Origin: Leisingera sp. ANG-Vp | Lineage (GTDB): Bacteria > Pseudomonadota > Alphaproteobacteria > Rhodobacterales > Rhodobacteraceae | Assembly: GCF_000813725.1 (NCBI RefSeq) | Contig: NZ_JWLD01000062.1 | Span: 1 to 53,803, forward strand | Direction of reading: 5' to 3' | Length of the DNA: 53,803 bases | In this document: positions 16,566 to 25,048 of the stretch, in pieces | Numbering within the stretch: position 1 is the first letter of the stretch | Layout of the letters: each line of letters opens with the position of its first letter | Position numbers and translations under genes: made by a program | The notes under the pieces: model-generated | Told to the model about the DNA's origin: nothing | What the model saw: the letters and a program-made list of their open reading frames with translations, nothing else | Databases searched by the model: none

Positions 16566-16585
16566 TTAGTTGTTTTTGTAACTAA
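16566..16585. promoter_or_regulatory. MarR operator between hmgA and the regulator gene
   Basis: TTAGTT-N8-AACTAA is a perfect inverted repeat in the 72-bp divergent gap, 33 bp from the hmgA start and 21 bp from the regulator start. This is the usual size and symmetry of a MarR dimer site, and it can control both directions. It is predicted from symmetry and position. Confidence 0.6.
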
Positions 16586-16605
16586 CAAGGGAGAGGGGAC
16601 GCCAA

Positions 16606-17046
16606 ATGGACAAAAAAGATGATTTTGCTCTGCAGGATTTCCTGCCCTACCTGCTGAACCGCGCGGCCGAGGAAAGCTCGCTGGGTTTTCAGAAGCACTA
16701 CAAGAACCGTTACGGCATGCTGCGCACCGAGTGGCGGGTGCTGTTCCACTTGGGCAACTACGGGCAGATGACGGCCAAGGAAATCGGCGCGCGGGCCAAG
16801 ATCCACAAGACCAAGATCAGCCGGGCGGTGGCCAAACTGTCCGAGAAGCGCTTTGTGACCCGCACCCGCGACGAAAACGACCGCCGCGCCGAGCATTTGG
16901 CGCTGACTACGGCGGGAGAGGCCGCTTATCTGGACCTGCGGGAGCACGCCTTGGAGTTTGACGCAAAGATGTGCGCCCGTTTCACCACCGGCGAGGTTGC
17001 AATTTTGCGCTACATGCTGCGCAATTTAGCAGAGATCGACCCATAG
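16606..17046 (+). CDS. MarR-family regulator, probable repressor of the homogentisate operon
   Basis: This 146-aa winged-helix protein has the recognition segment MTAKEIGARAKIHKTKISRAVAKLSEKRFVTR in parts from about residue 57, and the wing RDENDRRAEHLALTTAG after it. MarR proteins bind palindromes as dimers and release on binding phenolic ligands. Divergence from hmgA and the shared operator make it the likely sensor of homogentisate or a precursor (compare HmgR-type control). GGAGAGGGG precedes ATG 16606. Confidence 0.88.
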   Translation: MDKKDDFALQDFLPYLLNRAAEESSLGFQKHYKNRYGMLRTEWRVLFHLGNYGQMTAKEIGARAKIHKTKISRAVAKLSEKRFVTRTRDENDRRAEHLALTTAGEAAYLDLREHALEFDAKMCARFTTGEVAILRYMLRNLAEIDP

Positions 17047-17097
17047 ACATTGCCGGGGTCAATACCCAGATAAGGCAGCGGGACAAAAGGTGAATGC

Positions 17098-18330
17098 ATG
17101 ATACAGATTGATGTCAATTCCGGACCGCTGATCGCCTGGCTGATGGACCAGGGCCTGCAGGGCACCAGCCAGCAGGATCTGCTGGACGGCTACTGCCAGC
17201 GCCTGACCGAAGCCGGAGTTCCGCTGATGCGTTTTCACCTGGCGCAGCGGGCGTATCACCCGGAGTTTGGGGGCATCGGCATCCGCTGGATCCGCGGCGA
17301 GAGCATCACCAGCCAGCATTACGAGTATCAGGAGAACCCGGGCGAGGATTGGCTGAACAGCCCGTTCTACCGCTTGCTGCAGCAGGAGCTGCCGGAACTG
17401 CGGGTGCAGATGGAGGCAGGCCCGCCGTTTGACTTCCCGGTGATCGATGAACTGTACGAGGGTGGCGCCACCGATTATTTCGCGGCCGGTTTGCGGTTCC
17501 ATCCGCCGGAGGAAAAACCGGCGGATCCGCGGCGCCCGGGTGAAGGCATCCTGGTGTCCTGGACCACCGACCGCAAAGGCGGGTTCTCCAGCCGCGAGCT
17601 GGATCTGATCCGCACCACGCTGCCGCATCTGGGGCTGGCGCTGAAGTCTTCGTCAAACCGGCAGATTGCCAGCGACCTTCTGCAAATCTACCTGGGCCGC
17701 GATGCGGGCAGGCGGGTTCTGTCCGGCGAAATCCGGCGCGGATCCTCGCAGAAAATCGATGCCGTGATCTGCCTGTTCGATCTGAAAGGCTTTACCCAGC
17801 TGGCCGAACGGCTGCCGGGTGAAGAGCTGATCGACATGCTGAACGGCTACTTCGGCCTGGCGGTCGCGACCATCCAGGCCCATGGCGGCAATATCCTCAA
17901 GTTCATGGGCGATGGCATGCTGACCATGTTCAACCTTGGCAGCATCGAGGAAGACGCTCACGCCGCCCTTGCCGCAGCAAACGAGCTTTGCGGCAAGGTC
18001 CGCGCCTTCAATGCTGAGCGCGAGGCCGAGGGGTTGCCCACGGCAGGCTTCACCCTGGCCCTGCACGCCGGCGACATCCTCTATGGCAACATCGGGGCCA
18101 ATAACCGGCTGGATTTCACCGTGATCGGCCAGACCGTGAACCAAACCGCACGGATTGCCGGCATGCACCGTTCAGTGGGCCAGAGCATCATCATGTCCGA
18201 AGAAGTGATGAAAGCGGCCAAGGGCACCGAGCATGACCTGGTATCGCTCGGCCGCTACATGCTGCGCGGTGTGGCTGATCCGATTGAGCTGTACACCATC
18301 TACCGCGGCAGCTGCGGCTGCGACGGCTGA
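17098..18330 (+). CDS. class III adenylate/guanylate cyclase
   Basis: This 410-aa protein has a C-terminal class III cyclase catalytic domain from about residue 215. Metal-binding aspartates are Asp228 (LFDLKGFT) and Asp272 (KFMGDGML); Lys268 and the LDFTVIGQTVNQTARI segment fit the nucleotide site. It is probably an adenylate cyclase, but this is not certain. The N-terminal 200 residues look like a small globular sensor, perhaps GAF-like, and no transmembrane helix is seen, so it should be cytoplasmic. It starts 51 bp after the MarR gene on the same strand and may be read from the same promoter. It ends 17 bp from the convergent mipZ. Confidence 0.88.
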   Translation: MIQIDVNSGPLIAWLMDQGLQGTSQQDLLDGYCQRLTEAGVPLMRFHLAQRAYHPEFGGIGIRWIRGESITSQHYEYQENPGEDWLNSPFYRLLQQELPELRVQMEAGPPFDFPVIDELYEGGATDYFAAGLRFHPPEEKPADPRRPGEGILVSWTTDRKGGFSSRELDLIRTTLPHLGLALKSSSNRQIASDLLQIYLGRDAGRRVLSGEIRRGSSQKIDAVICLFDLKGFTQLAERLPGEELIDMLNGYFGLAVATIQAHGGNILKFMGDGMLTMFNLGSIEEDAHAALAAANELCGKVRAFNAEREAEGLPTAGFTLALHAGDILYGNIGANNRLDFTVIGQTVNQTARIAGMHRSVGQSIIMSEEVMKAAKGTEHDLVSLGRYMLRGVADPIELYTIYRGSCGCDG

Positions 18331-18347
18331 CCGGCCCAGGGGCTGGA

Positions 18348-19157
18348 TCAGATGCTGATCTCGACCCCCGGCAGGTTCACTTCCTTCATCATGTCGCGCA
18401 ATTCCTGCCGCGCGGCGACGTTGGAGATGTTCAGCTGCTTGACACCGATGTCCTTGAGATCCAGCAGCGTCAGTCCGCGCGGGAACAGCTCGCGGAAAAT
18501 CACCCGCTCGGAAAAGCCCGGCGCCACGCGGAAGCCGATCCGCTTGGACAGCATCTTGATGGCGCGTTCCATCTTTTCCTTGTTGACCATGCGCTGGGTG
18601 CCGACACGGTTGCGGATCACGATCCAGTCGATCGGCTTCAGCCCGGCCTGCGCGCGCAGCTGGCGGGCGTTCCAGACCATCTCGGAATAAACCGACGGGC
18701 CGGTGATGCTCTCGCCCTTCTGGTCCACATGGGCCAGCAGGTCGAAGTCGACAAAGCTGTCGTTCAGCGGGGTGATCAGCGTATCGGCCAGCGAATGCGC
18801 CACCTGGCTGAGGCGGGTGTGCGAGCCGGGGCAGTCGATCAGGATGAAGTCATGGCCGGGCTCCAGCGCCGAGACAGCAGCGGACAGGCGGTGGTCATAG
18901 ATGTTTTCGCCGGGCTGCAGGCTGGCCGGGTCGATCTCCGGCAGCTCGTGCATTTCCACCATCGGCAGCTCCAGCCCCGCCTTGGTGCAGAACTCCTTGC
19001 GGTTCTCCAGGTAGCGCCCCAATGAGCGCTGCCGCAGGTCCAGGTCCAGCGCTGCCACCTTGTGGCCCAGCCGGGCCAGGGTGGTTGCGACATGCATGGA
19101 GACAGTGGATTTGCCTGCGCCGCCCTTCTCGTTGCCGACGACAATGATATGCGCCAT
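18348..19157 (-). CDS. mipZ: MipZ-like ParA-family ATPase
   Basis: MipZ, known from Caulobacter, binds the ParB-chromosome complex and forms a polar gradient that inhibits FtsZ away from midcell. The 269-aa protein starts with the deviant Walker A motif KGGAGKST (residues 11-18, both lysines present), then LDLDLRQRSLGRYLENR and DFILIDCPGSHT, which carry the Walker A' and B functions. MipZ rather than MinD is the division-site system of many alphaproteobacteria. It lies downstream of the helicase with a 110-bp gap and AAGGGA ahead of ATG 19157. Confidence 0.88.
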   Translation of the reverse strand: MAHIIVVGNEKGGAGKSTVSMHVATTLARLGHKVAALDLDLRQRSLGRYLENRKEFCTKAGLELPMVEMHELPEIDPASLQPGENIYDHRLSAAVSALEPGHDFILIDCPGSHTRLSQVAHSLADTLITPLNDSFVDFDLLAHVDQKGESITGPSVYSEMVWNARQLRAQAGLKPIDWIVIRNRVGTQRMVNKEKMERAIKMLSKRIGFRVAPGFSERVIFRELFPRGLTLLDLKDIGVKQLNISNVAARQELRDMMKEVNLPGVEISI

Positions 19158-19267
19158 GTACCGGTCCCTTTGTTCGTGCTTTTCGCACGTCTTTAGCTTT
19201 GAGCCCCTGTATAGGCTCTGGTTCCGGCCAAGAAAAGCTGTGTGCGCAGGCTGGTGAATTTAGTGTT

Positions 19268-21367
19268 TCACCTGTGTTTCGAAGGCCCCGCCGGTTTGCG
19301 CTTCGGACGGGCGTCGCCGCCCTTTCCCGGCTTCGGGGCCATTGCAGCTGCAGCGGCGCGGGCCTTGTTCTTTTTGCTGTTGGGCTTGCCGACCGGCGGT
19401 TTGGGGCCTTTGGCCTTGAACGGCTTGGCCGCAGGTGCGCCCGGCCTGGTCATCCGCTTGGACGGGTCCGAGGCGCCCTTGGGCTTGGGTTTGACCGCCG
19501 GATCGGGTTTGGGGCCGCGCTCATCCTTGCGGGCCGGTTTGCTGTCCCAATCTTTGCGTGCGGGCTTGTCGCCCCAATCCTTGCGCGCGGGTTTTTCACC
19601 CCGCTCCTTGCGTTCAGGCTTCCCGCTCCACTCCTTGCGGGGCGGCCGGCTGTCTTCGCTGCGCTCGGGTTTGGCACGGTACGGTTTAGAGCCGTCTTCC
19701 TTGCCGCGGTGCGGTTTGGGTTTGCGGTCGCCCTTGAAGCCGCCCTTCGGGCCGCCGGCGCCGCGGCGCGGGGCCGGGGCCAGCTCGGGGGCCTCCGCCA
19801 GCTGGGTCAGCACTGCGCCGGGTTCCAGTTCGGTCTTGCCGCCCAGTGCCTTCAGGAAGCCCTCGACTGCCCCTTCGCTGATCTCAGCAAAGGTCTCGTT
19901 GTCCTGCACCCGGATCGCGCCAATGGCGCCGCGGTCGATATCGCCCGCCTTGCACAGCATCGGCAGTACCTTGCGCGGGTCCGCCCCGGCCTCGCGGCCG
20001 CCGGACAGCGAGAACCAGACCGAGGGACCGAAAGGCTTGCGCTCTTTGCGTTCCTTGCGCGGCTCCTGCGCATCCGCCGGGCGCAGATCTTCCGGCGCCG
20101 AGTGGCGGCTGCGGAACAGGCGCAGGTATGTGGCGGCAATCTGTTCAGCGCTGAAGGTGTCCAGCAGGGTCTGAACGCCTGCGGCCTCGTTTTCTTCCAC
20201 CGGCTGCTGCCAGACCGGATCGGCCAGCATGCGCTCTTCGTCGCGGGCCAGTACATCGTCGGCCGAAGGCGCCTCGCAATGCTCGGCGTTCAGCTTGGCC
20301 CACTTCAGCAGGCGCATCGCCTTGCTGCGGGCCTTGGGCGGCGCGATCAGCGCGCTGACGCCCTTGCGGCCCGCACGTCCGGTGCGGCCTGAACGGTGCA
20401 GCAGGGTTTCATGGTTTGAGGGCAGCTCGGCATGCACCACCAGCTCCAGTCCCGGCAGGTCGATGCCGCGTGCAGCCACATCAGTCGCCACGCAGACCCG
20501 GGCGCGCCCGTCGCGCATCGCCTGCAGGGCATGGCTGCGCTCGGTCTGGGACAATTCGCCCGACAGGGTCACCACCGGCAGGCCGCGGTTGGTCAGCCGC
20601 GCCGCCAAACGGTTCACTGCCGCACGCGTGTTGGCAAAAACGATGGAACTGGGTGCTTCGTAGTAGCGCAGCACGTTGATGATGGCGTTTTCAGCATCGG
20701 CCTGCGCCACGCTCATCAGGCGGTATTCGATATCTGCGTGCTGCTTGGTCTCGCCGGCAGTTTTGATCCGCAGCGCGTCTTTCTGGAAGGTTTCGGCCAG
20801 GCTGGCAATTGCCGGCGGCACGGTGGCCGAGAACAGCAGGGTGCGGCGATCCTCGGGCGCTTCGCCCAGAATGAATTCCAGATCCTCGCGGAAGCCGAGG
20901 TCAAGCATTTCATCGGCCTCGTCCAGCACCACGCCGCGCACCTGGCTGAGGTCGATGGAGCCGCGCATGATGTGGTCGCGCAGACGGCCAGGGGTGGCAG
21001 CGACGATATGGGCGCCACGCTCCAGCGCCCGGCGCTCGTCGCGCATATCCATGCCGCCCACGCAGGAGGCAATCCGTGCGCCTGCGCCGCGGTACAGCCA
21101 GCCCAGTTCGTGCTTCACCTGCAGCGCCAGTTCGCGGGTCGGGGCAATGATCAGCGCCAAGGGAGCGGCAGCGTCGCCGAACGCCTCGTCTTCACCCAGC
21201 AGCGTTGGCGCCAGCGCCAGGCCGAAGCCGACAGTCTTGCCGGAACCGGTCTGCGCCGAAACCAGCAGGTCGCGGCCATCCACGTCGGACTGGGTCACGG
21301 CCTCCTGCACTTGGGTGAGGGTTTCATAACCGCGTTCTTGCAGCGCGTCTGCCAGGGCTTGTTTCAC
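19268..21367 (-). CDS. DEAD-box RNA helicase with DbpA-like RNA-binding domain and basic tail
   Basis: Helicase motifs occur in order: AQTGSGKT (motif I), PTRELALQV (Ia), VLDEADEMLD (II, DEAD), SATVPP (III) and HRSGRTGRAG (VI). After the core, residues about 440-520 resemble the DbpA RNA-binding domain (PRKVLPMLCKAGDIDRGAIG), which targets DbpA to 23S rRNA. The last 170 residues are a disordered Lys/Arg/Pro tail with KPARKDW repeats. The likely role is ribosome assembly or RNA unwinding. GTG 21367 (MKQALADALQERGY) is preferred; GTG 21397 would add ten residues, and neither has a clear ribosome binding site. It starts just after the rpmE terminator, so expression may need read-through. Confidence 0.88.
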   Translation of the reverse strand: MKQALADALQERGYETLTQVQEAVTQSDVDGRDLLVSAQTGSGKTVGFGLALAPTLLGEDEAFGDAAAPLALIIAPTRELALQVKHELGWLYRGAGARIASCVGGMDMRDERRALERGAHIVAATPGRLRDHIMRGSIDLSQVRGVVLDEADEMLDLGFREDLEFILGEAPEDRRTLLFSATVPPAIASLAETFQKDALRIKTAGETKQHADIEYRLMSVAQADAENAIINVLRYYEAPSSIVFANTRAAVNRLAARLTNRGLPVVTLSGELSQTERSHALQAMRDGRARVCVATDVAARGIDLPGLELVVHAELPSNHETLLHRSGRTGRAGRKGVSALIAPPKARSKAMRLLKWAKLNAEHCEAPSADDVLARDEERMLADPVWQQPVEENEAAGVQTLLDTFSAEQIAATYLRLFRSRHSAPEDLRPADAQEPRKERKERKPFGPSVWFSLSGGREAGADPRKVLPMLCKAGDIDRGAIGAIRVQDNETFAEISEGAVEGFLKALGGKTELEPGAVLTQLAEAPELAPAPRRGAGGPKGGFKGDRKPKPHRGKEDGSKPYRAKPERSEDSRPPRKEWSGKPERKERGEKPARKDWGDKPARKDWDSKPARKDERGPKPDPAVKPKPKGASDPSKRMTRPGAPAAKPFKAKGPKPPVGKPNSKKNKARAAAAAMAPKPGKGGDARPKRKPAGPSKHR

Positions 21368-21409
21368 GAGGAGATCTGTCTTTCCCGCAAGGGGCACGCC
21401 CCGGCGTCA

Positions 21410-21448
21410 GAAGAAAAAGAAAGAAGGCTGCCCGACCCGGGCAGCCTT
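21410..21448 (-). terminator. intrinsic terminator after rpmE
   Basis: On the minus strand a perfect 10-bp stem (AAGGCTGCCC with GGGCAGCCTT, 21424-21448, 5-nt loop) is followed by a T-rich run interrupted by C. It ends about 40 bp before the helicase start, leaving little room for a separate helicase promoter. Confidence 0.8.
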
Positions 21449-21476
21449 CGGAATTTGCTGAAATGCAAAGCGAAGC

Positions 21477-21698
21477 TTAGAAGCCCAGGCCTTCGTATTT
21501 CTTTTTGAACTTCGACACGCGGCCGCCGGCATCCAGCAGGCGCGAGGTGCCGCCGGTCCATGCCGGGTGCACGGTGGGGTCGATGTCCAGAGCCAGCTGA
21601 TCACCTTCGCTGCCCCAGGTGGAGCGCATCTTGATGATGGTGCCGTCGGTCATCTTGACGTCGATGAAGTGGTAGTCGGGATGGGTGTCTTTTTTCAT
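21477..21698 (-). CDS. rpmE: ribosomal protein L31
   Basis: This 73-aa 50S subunit protein begins [19 protein letters not shown] and contains [16 protein letters not shown] and HPAWTGG, as in alphaproteobacterial L31. The CxxC-type zinc ligands of the zinc-binding L31 form are absent, so this is the zinc-independent variant. It lies 11 bp after rplS and is followed by a strong terminator. Confidence 0.95.
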   Translation of the reverse strand: MKKDTHPDYHFIDVKMTDGTIIKMRSTWGSEGDQLALDIDPTVHPAWTGGTSRLLDAGGRVSKFKKKYEGLGF

Positions 21699-21709
21699 GA
21701 TACCACTCC

Positions 21710-22084
21710 TCAGGCTTTTTTGGGCTTGTAGTGTGCGTCTTCTGCGATACGCGCGGACTTGCCGCGGCGCGAGCGCAGGTAGTACAGCTTGGCGCGGCGC
21801 ACGCGGCCGCGGCGCACAACGGTGATGCTGTCGATGTTGGTCGAATGCAGCGGGAACACACGCTCCACGCCTTCGCCGAACGAAATCTTGCGGACGGTGA
21901 ACGAACCGGCAATGCCCGAACCGTTTTTACGGCTGATGCAGACGCCTTCGTAGTTCTGAACGCGCGAACGCGAACCTTCGGTCACCTTGTAGCCGACACG
22001 GATGGTGTCACCGGCTTTGAAGTCGGGGATCTCTTTCCCCAGGGCGGCGATCTGTTCCGCCTCCAGCTGTGCGATCAGGTCCAT
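21710..22084 (-). CDS. rplS: ribosomal protein L19
   Basis: This 124-aa 50S protein lies at the interface with the 30S subunit. The conserved blocks [35 protein letters not shown] and [14 protein letters not shown] are present. The frame is open upstream to 22156, but [16 protein letters not shown] at 22084 is the family start. In many bacteria rplS directly follows trmD; here about 3 kb with a divergent gene separates them, so rplS-rpmE must have its own promoter upstream of 22084. Confidence 0.95.
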   Translation of the reverse strand: MDLIAQLEAEQIAALGKEIPDFKAGDTIRVGYKVTEGSRSRVQNYEGVCISRKNGSGIAGSFTVRKISFGEGVERVFPLHSTNIDSITVVRRGRVRRAKLYYLRSRRGKSARIAEDAHYKPKKA

Positions 22085-22476
22085 CGCAACTCTCCTAATC
22101 TGCCTGCGGTTCATTCCGCAGAGGTTTGTGCCGTCATGAGAGCTCCTGGTCTTCACCGGGTCCGCTGCTGCGCCCGCCAGAGATCACGCCGTCTGTTCCT
22201 TGCTGCCGGAGGCCGGATCCCGTGAATAAACCGAAGAAGGTTTCAGGTGGACGATCCAACAGCCAGCGGCCCGGAGCCGATTCCCGGCGCCAGACGAGCG
22301 GCTTTTAGGCCTGTTGCGCCAATGTTTCAAGGGAATTCTGCGGCTCCAGCCGGAATGGCGCCGGTCTTTTGTTTTGATCGGCTGCGGATCTGCGGCTACC
22401 GTTCAATATCAGGAATTTACCTAACGGCAAGACAATCAGTCAATTTCGTGTGCCTCAGAACGGGGAGGGAGCCAGC
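22085..22476. promoter_or_regulatory. divergent control region of rplS-rpmE and the 691-aa gene
   Basis: This 390-bp gap has no convincing coding frame. It must hold the minus-strand promoter of rplS-rpmE and the plus-strand promoter of the coiled-coil gene. The part from about 22370 to 22450 is AT-richer than its surroundings. A short hairpin (TGCGG/CCGCA near 22102-22118) lies in the rplS leader. No known ribosomal-protein leader motif could be recognised. Confidence 0.4.
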
Positions 22477-24552
22477 ATGCCATTCAAGAAGATAGACGTT
22501 TTCAACGACGAAAAGAGTTACAAGGCTGAACTGAAGAAAGAGCTCAAGAAGCTGGATGCATCGCTGAGCGAATTCTATTTCTACGACGAGGTCACACTGA
22601 ATGGCTCTGCGCAATCTATCCTGATTGTCGGCGAGGCCGCGGCGCCGCTGCTGAAAGAGCTGAAGTCCAAGGCCAAGCAGAGGGCGGTTGGCCAGTGTTT
22701 TGTCGAAGGCAGCACCCTCAAACTGAGCCTTGTGAAGGGCAAGATGCCCGACAAGAAGCTGAAACCGCTGATGAAGGGCACGCAGTTCGACTACACATTT
22801 GTGGCTGCTGACCTTGATGCAGGCGGCGAGGAAGATCCGGATAAACGCTTTCTCAAGCGGCTTCAGGCCATCGAGGCCCGGTTCGACAAGATCAAGGGCC
22901 GGATCACCGACGACGAGCGCAAGGAACTGCGCATCCTGTTCGGGCAGATCGAGGAGCAGAAGGACACGGATCAGGCCGGGGCGGCCAAGACCCTGACGGC
23001 GCTCAATACCCGGATGGAAGAGCTGATTAAGCTGATCGGCGGCGGCAAGGAGGCCTCGAAGGAGGAAACCAACGCCAAGACACGGCTCAAAGCCACAACC
23101 GCCCGGTTCGACAAGGTCAAGGGCAAGATCATGGACGAAGAGCGCAAGGTGCTGCGCCAGCATTTCGGCGCCGTGGCCGAGCATTTCGAGAAAGGCGAAT
23201 GGAAGCAGGCTTACGCCCGGCTGGAAACGCTCGACAAGGAAATGGTCGGCTATGTGAAGGCAGCCCTTGCCTCGGACGAGCAGGAAGCGGCCAAGCGCAA
23301 GGAGGAGTTCAAATCTTCCGACGCAGGCAAAGCGGCCAGGATGCTGGCCAGCCGGATCAAGGATGAAACTGAACGCTTGGGCAAGCTGGAAACCGCTGTC
23401 ACCCGGGAGGCCGGGGTTCTGAAGGACTTGCAGGAGACCTTGTCAGGGCTGACCAAGGCCAAGGATATCAGCAAGAAGCAGCAGCAGGTTGATGCAAGTG
23501 CCGAGCGTCTGGAAAAGGCCAAGCAGCTGCTGGAGCAGTCGCGCGGCCAGCTGCTGAAAAATGTCGAAGAGATGAAGGCCGAGAAGCTGGAAAAGGAAAA
23601 GGCTTTTGTCACCGCTTTGGGCAACATCAAGTCCCGCATCAGCGCGCTGGATGAAATGCTGGACAGCGTGCCGGTGGACCAGGCCCGCAGTCAGATCGAA
23701 GCATTGATCAAGAAGCAGGCCGAAGCACAGCAATGGCAGGAAGAGCGCATCAAGGCGGAAGAGGGCGGCGAAGGTCACGGCACCGGCCGCCACGGGGCAC
23801 AGACCGGCATGGAGCGGCAGGCCATGCGGGCCTCTTCGCAGGACGGCAGAACTCCGGATCAGGACGGAAATACGGCCGGCACCGCACAAGTGACCGAGAA
23901 ATGGAACCAGGTGAAAATCACCTATACCGAGGAAGACGGCAAACGCGTGATTTCCAACCGGGCCGAGGTCGAAAAGCAGATCGCAGCCAGCTTCGACCGC
24001 AAGCAGTACAGCGGCGGAAATGCTTCAATGTGGGCGACGCCGGTTCTGGAGAAGGAAGCCGTTGACCGGGCCAAGTCCCTTGCCGCAAAATTCAAGGGCT
24101 TCACCCATTACGCCACGGGCAACGAAAGCCAGGCCAATCAGGTGAACAATGAACTGAAGTCGCTGACTTTGAAGATGGGGCCGCCTGCTTCGGCGCCGGG
24201 CTGGGGCTATGCGCTGAAACGCGACGGTGCGGCCGTGCCTCTGAATGACATCAAATCGGCGGTGTCCGACTTTGAACAGGGCAAATCCAGCCTCGATGAC
24301 ATGTTCAAGGCTCTGAACGTGAAGCTGGTTGAAAAATCCGGCGGCGGCGGCGTGAAAATGGTGCCGCACTGTCTGGTCGTGCTGACCCGTTCGTCCACCA
24401 GCGGCGACTGGAAGTTCAAGACCCATTTCCCGGACGACCGGCTGAGCAGCAGCGATATCGGCTGGGAAACAGAGCGCAATCAGTCCAAAGGCGATGTCAC
24501 CTTCAAGCAGGGAACAACGCTGACGGTTTGGAAGAACACCGCAATGCCGTAA
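22477..24552 (+). CDS. large coiled-coil protein of unknown function
   Basis: This 691-aa hydrophilic protein has no signal peptide or membrane helix. Residues 1-110 form a globular N-terminal domain. A duplicated helical module follows: about 128-158 (EARFDKIKGRITDDERKELR) and 207-235 (ARFDKVKGKIMDEERKVLR). Residues about 260-430 are a long Lys/Glu/Ala coiled coil. A Gly/His/Gln-rich hinge lies at 429-470, and the globular C-terminal domain at about 475-691 has several Trp (MWATP, GWGYAL, GDWKFKTHF, IGWE, VWKN). The modular layout resembles effector-type or scaffold proteins, but no family is recognised. CGGGGAGGGA precedes ATG 22477; the frame is open 9 codons further. It is convergent with the YegP-like gene and splits the usual trmD-rplS pair. 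Confidence 0.75.
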   Translation: MPFKKIDVFNDEKSYKAELKKELKKLDASLSEFYFYDEVTLNGSAQSILIVGEAAAPLLKELKSKAKQRAVGQCFVEGSTLKLSLVKGKMPDKKLKPLMKGTQFDYTFVAADLDAGGEEDPDKRFLKRLQAIEARFDKIKGRITDDERKELRILFGQIEEQKDTDQAGAAKTLTALNTRMEELIKLIGGGKEASKEETNAKTRLKATTARFDKVKGKIMDEERKVLRQHFGAVAEHFEKGEWKQAYARLETLDKEMVGYVKAALASDEQEAAKRKEEFKSSDAGKAARMLASRIKDETERLGKLETAVTREAGVLKDLQETLSGLTKAKDISKKQQQVDASAERLEKAKQLLEQSRGQLLKNVEEMKAEKLEKEKAFVTALGNIKSRISALDEMLDSVPVDQARSQIEALIKKQAEAQQWQEERIKAEEGGEGHGTGRHGAQTGMERQAMRASSQDGRTPDQDGNTAGTAQVTEKWNQVKITYTEEDGKRVISNRAEVEKQIAASFDRKQYSGGNASMWATPVLEKEAVDRAKSLAAKFKGFTHYATGNESQANQVNNELKSLTLKMGPPASAPGWGYALKRDGAAVPLNDIKSAVSDFEQGKSSLDDMFKALNVKLVEKSGGGGVKMVPHCLVVLTRSSTSGDWKFKTHFPDDRLSSSDIGWETERNQSKGDVTFKQGTTLTVWKNTAMP

Positions 24553-24558
24553 AAGCGG

Positions 24559-24592
24559 GCAGTGGCCGGGCCCTGAAAAGGGCCCGGAGCTG
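24559..24592. terminator. bidirectional hairpin terminator
   Basis: CCGGGCCCT (24566-24574) and AGGGCCCGG (24579-24587) pair around a GAAA tetraloop, with a further GCAG/CTGC pair outside. It lies between the stop codons of two convergent genes. Confidence 0.7.
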
Positions 24593-24594
24593 CA

Positions 24595-24930
24595 TTACCC
24601 GGTCTGATCGTCCAGGGCTGCATCCGGTGCGTTTTTCTTGACGGACTCGATGCCATTGTCGCGGCCCGAGGCACTGGTATAGCTTTGCGAGGTGCCGATC
24701 ACCTGGCCGTTGGTGGCCTTGAGGTTGAACATGTGCTTGCCGGCCGAAGTTTCCTTGCGCTCGTAGCGCGCATCTTCGCCGGCGTTTTTGCGGACCGACT
24801 CGATACCGTTCTCGGCGCTGGCCTTCTGCTTGTAGCCTTCGCTGGCCAGGATGTTCTCGCCGTTGCCTGCCTTCAGGCGGAAGCGGAATTCACCTGCCTT
24901 ATCTTCGTAGAGTTCAAATTTCCCAGCCAC
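24595..24930 (-). CDS. YegP-like DUF1508 two-repeat protein
   Basis: This 111-aa protein consists of two copies of the DUF1508 repeat: FELYEDKAGEFRFRLKAGNG...ENGIESVRKNA and the matching KHMFNLKATNGQVIGTSQSY...DNGIESVKKNA. YegP-type proteins are small beta-rich proteins whose function is poorly known; their expression often responds to stress. GTG 24930 (MAGKFELYED) is chosen because AGGAG stands about 8 nt upstream. The longer frame from TTG 24948 puts the ribosome binding site inside the gene. It is downstream of trmD on the same strand and convergent with the coiled-coil gene. Confidence 0.85.
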   Translation of the reverse strand: MAGKFELYEDKAGEFRFRLKAGNGENILASEGYKQKASAENGIESVRKNAGEDARYERKETSAGKHMFNLKATNGQVIGTSQSYTSASGRDNGIESVKKNAPDAALDDQTG

Positions 24931-25048
24931 CCTGTTCACTCCTGTCAATTAACTTATGCAGGAGGAGTAAAACACGGCTTCGCCATTGCGGCAACGGCTT
25001 CCCTCGGGGGAAAAGCCGGGCAGGCGTGTCACTTGCGGAGGGAAGGCG

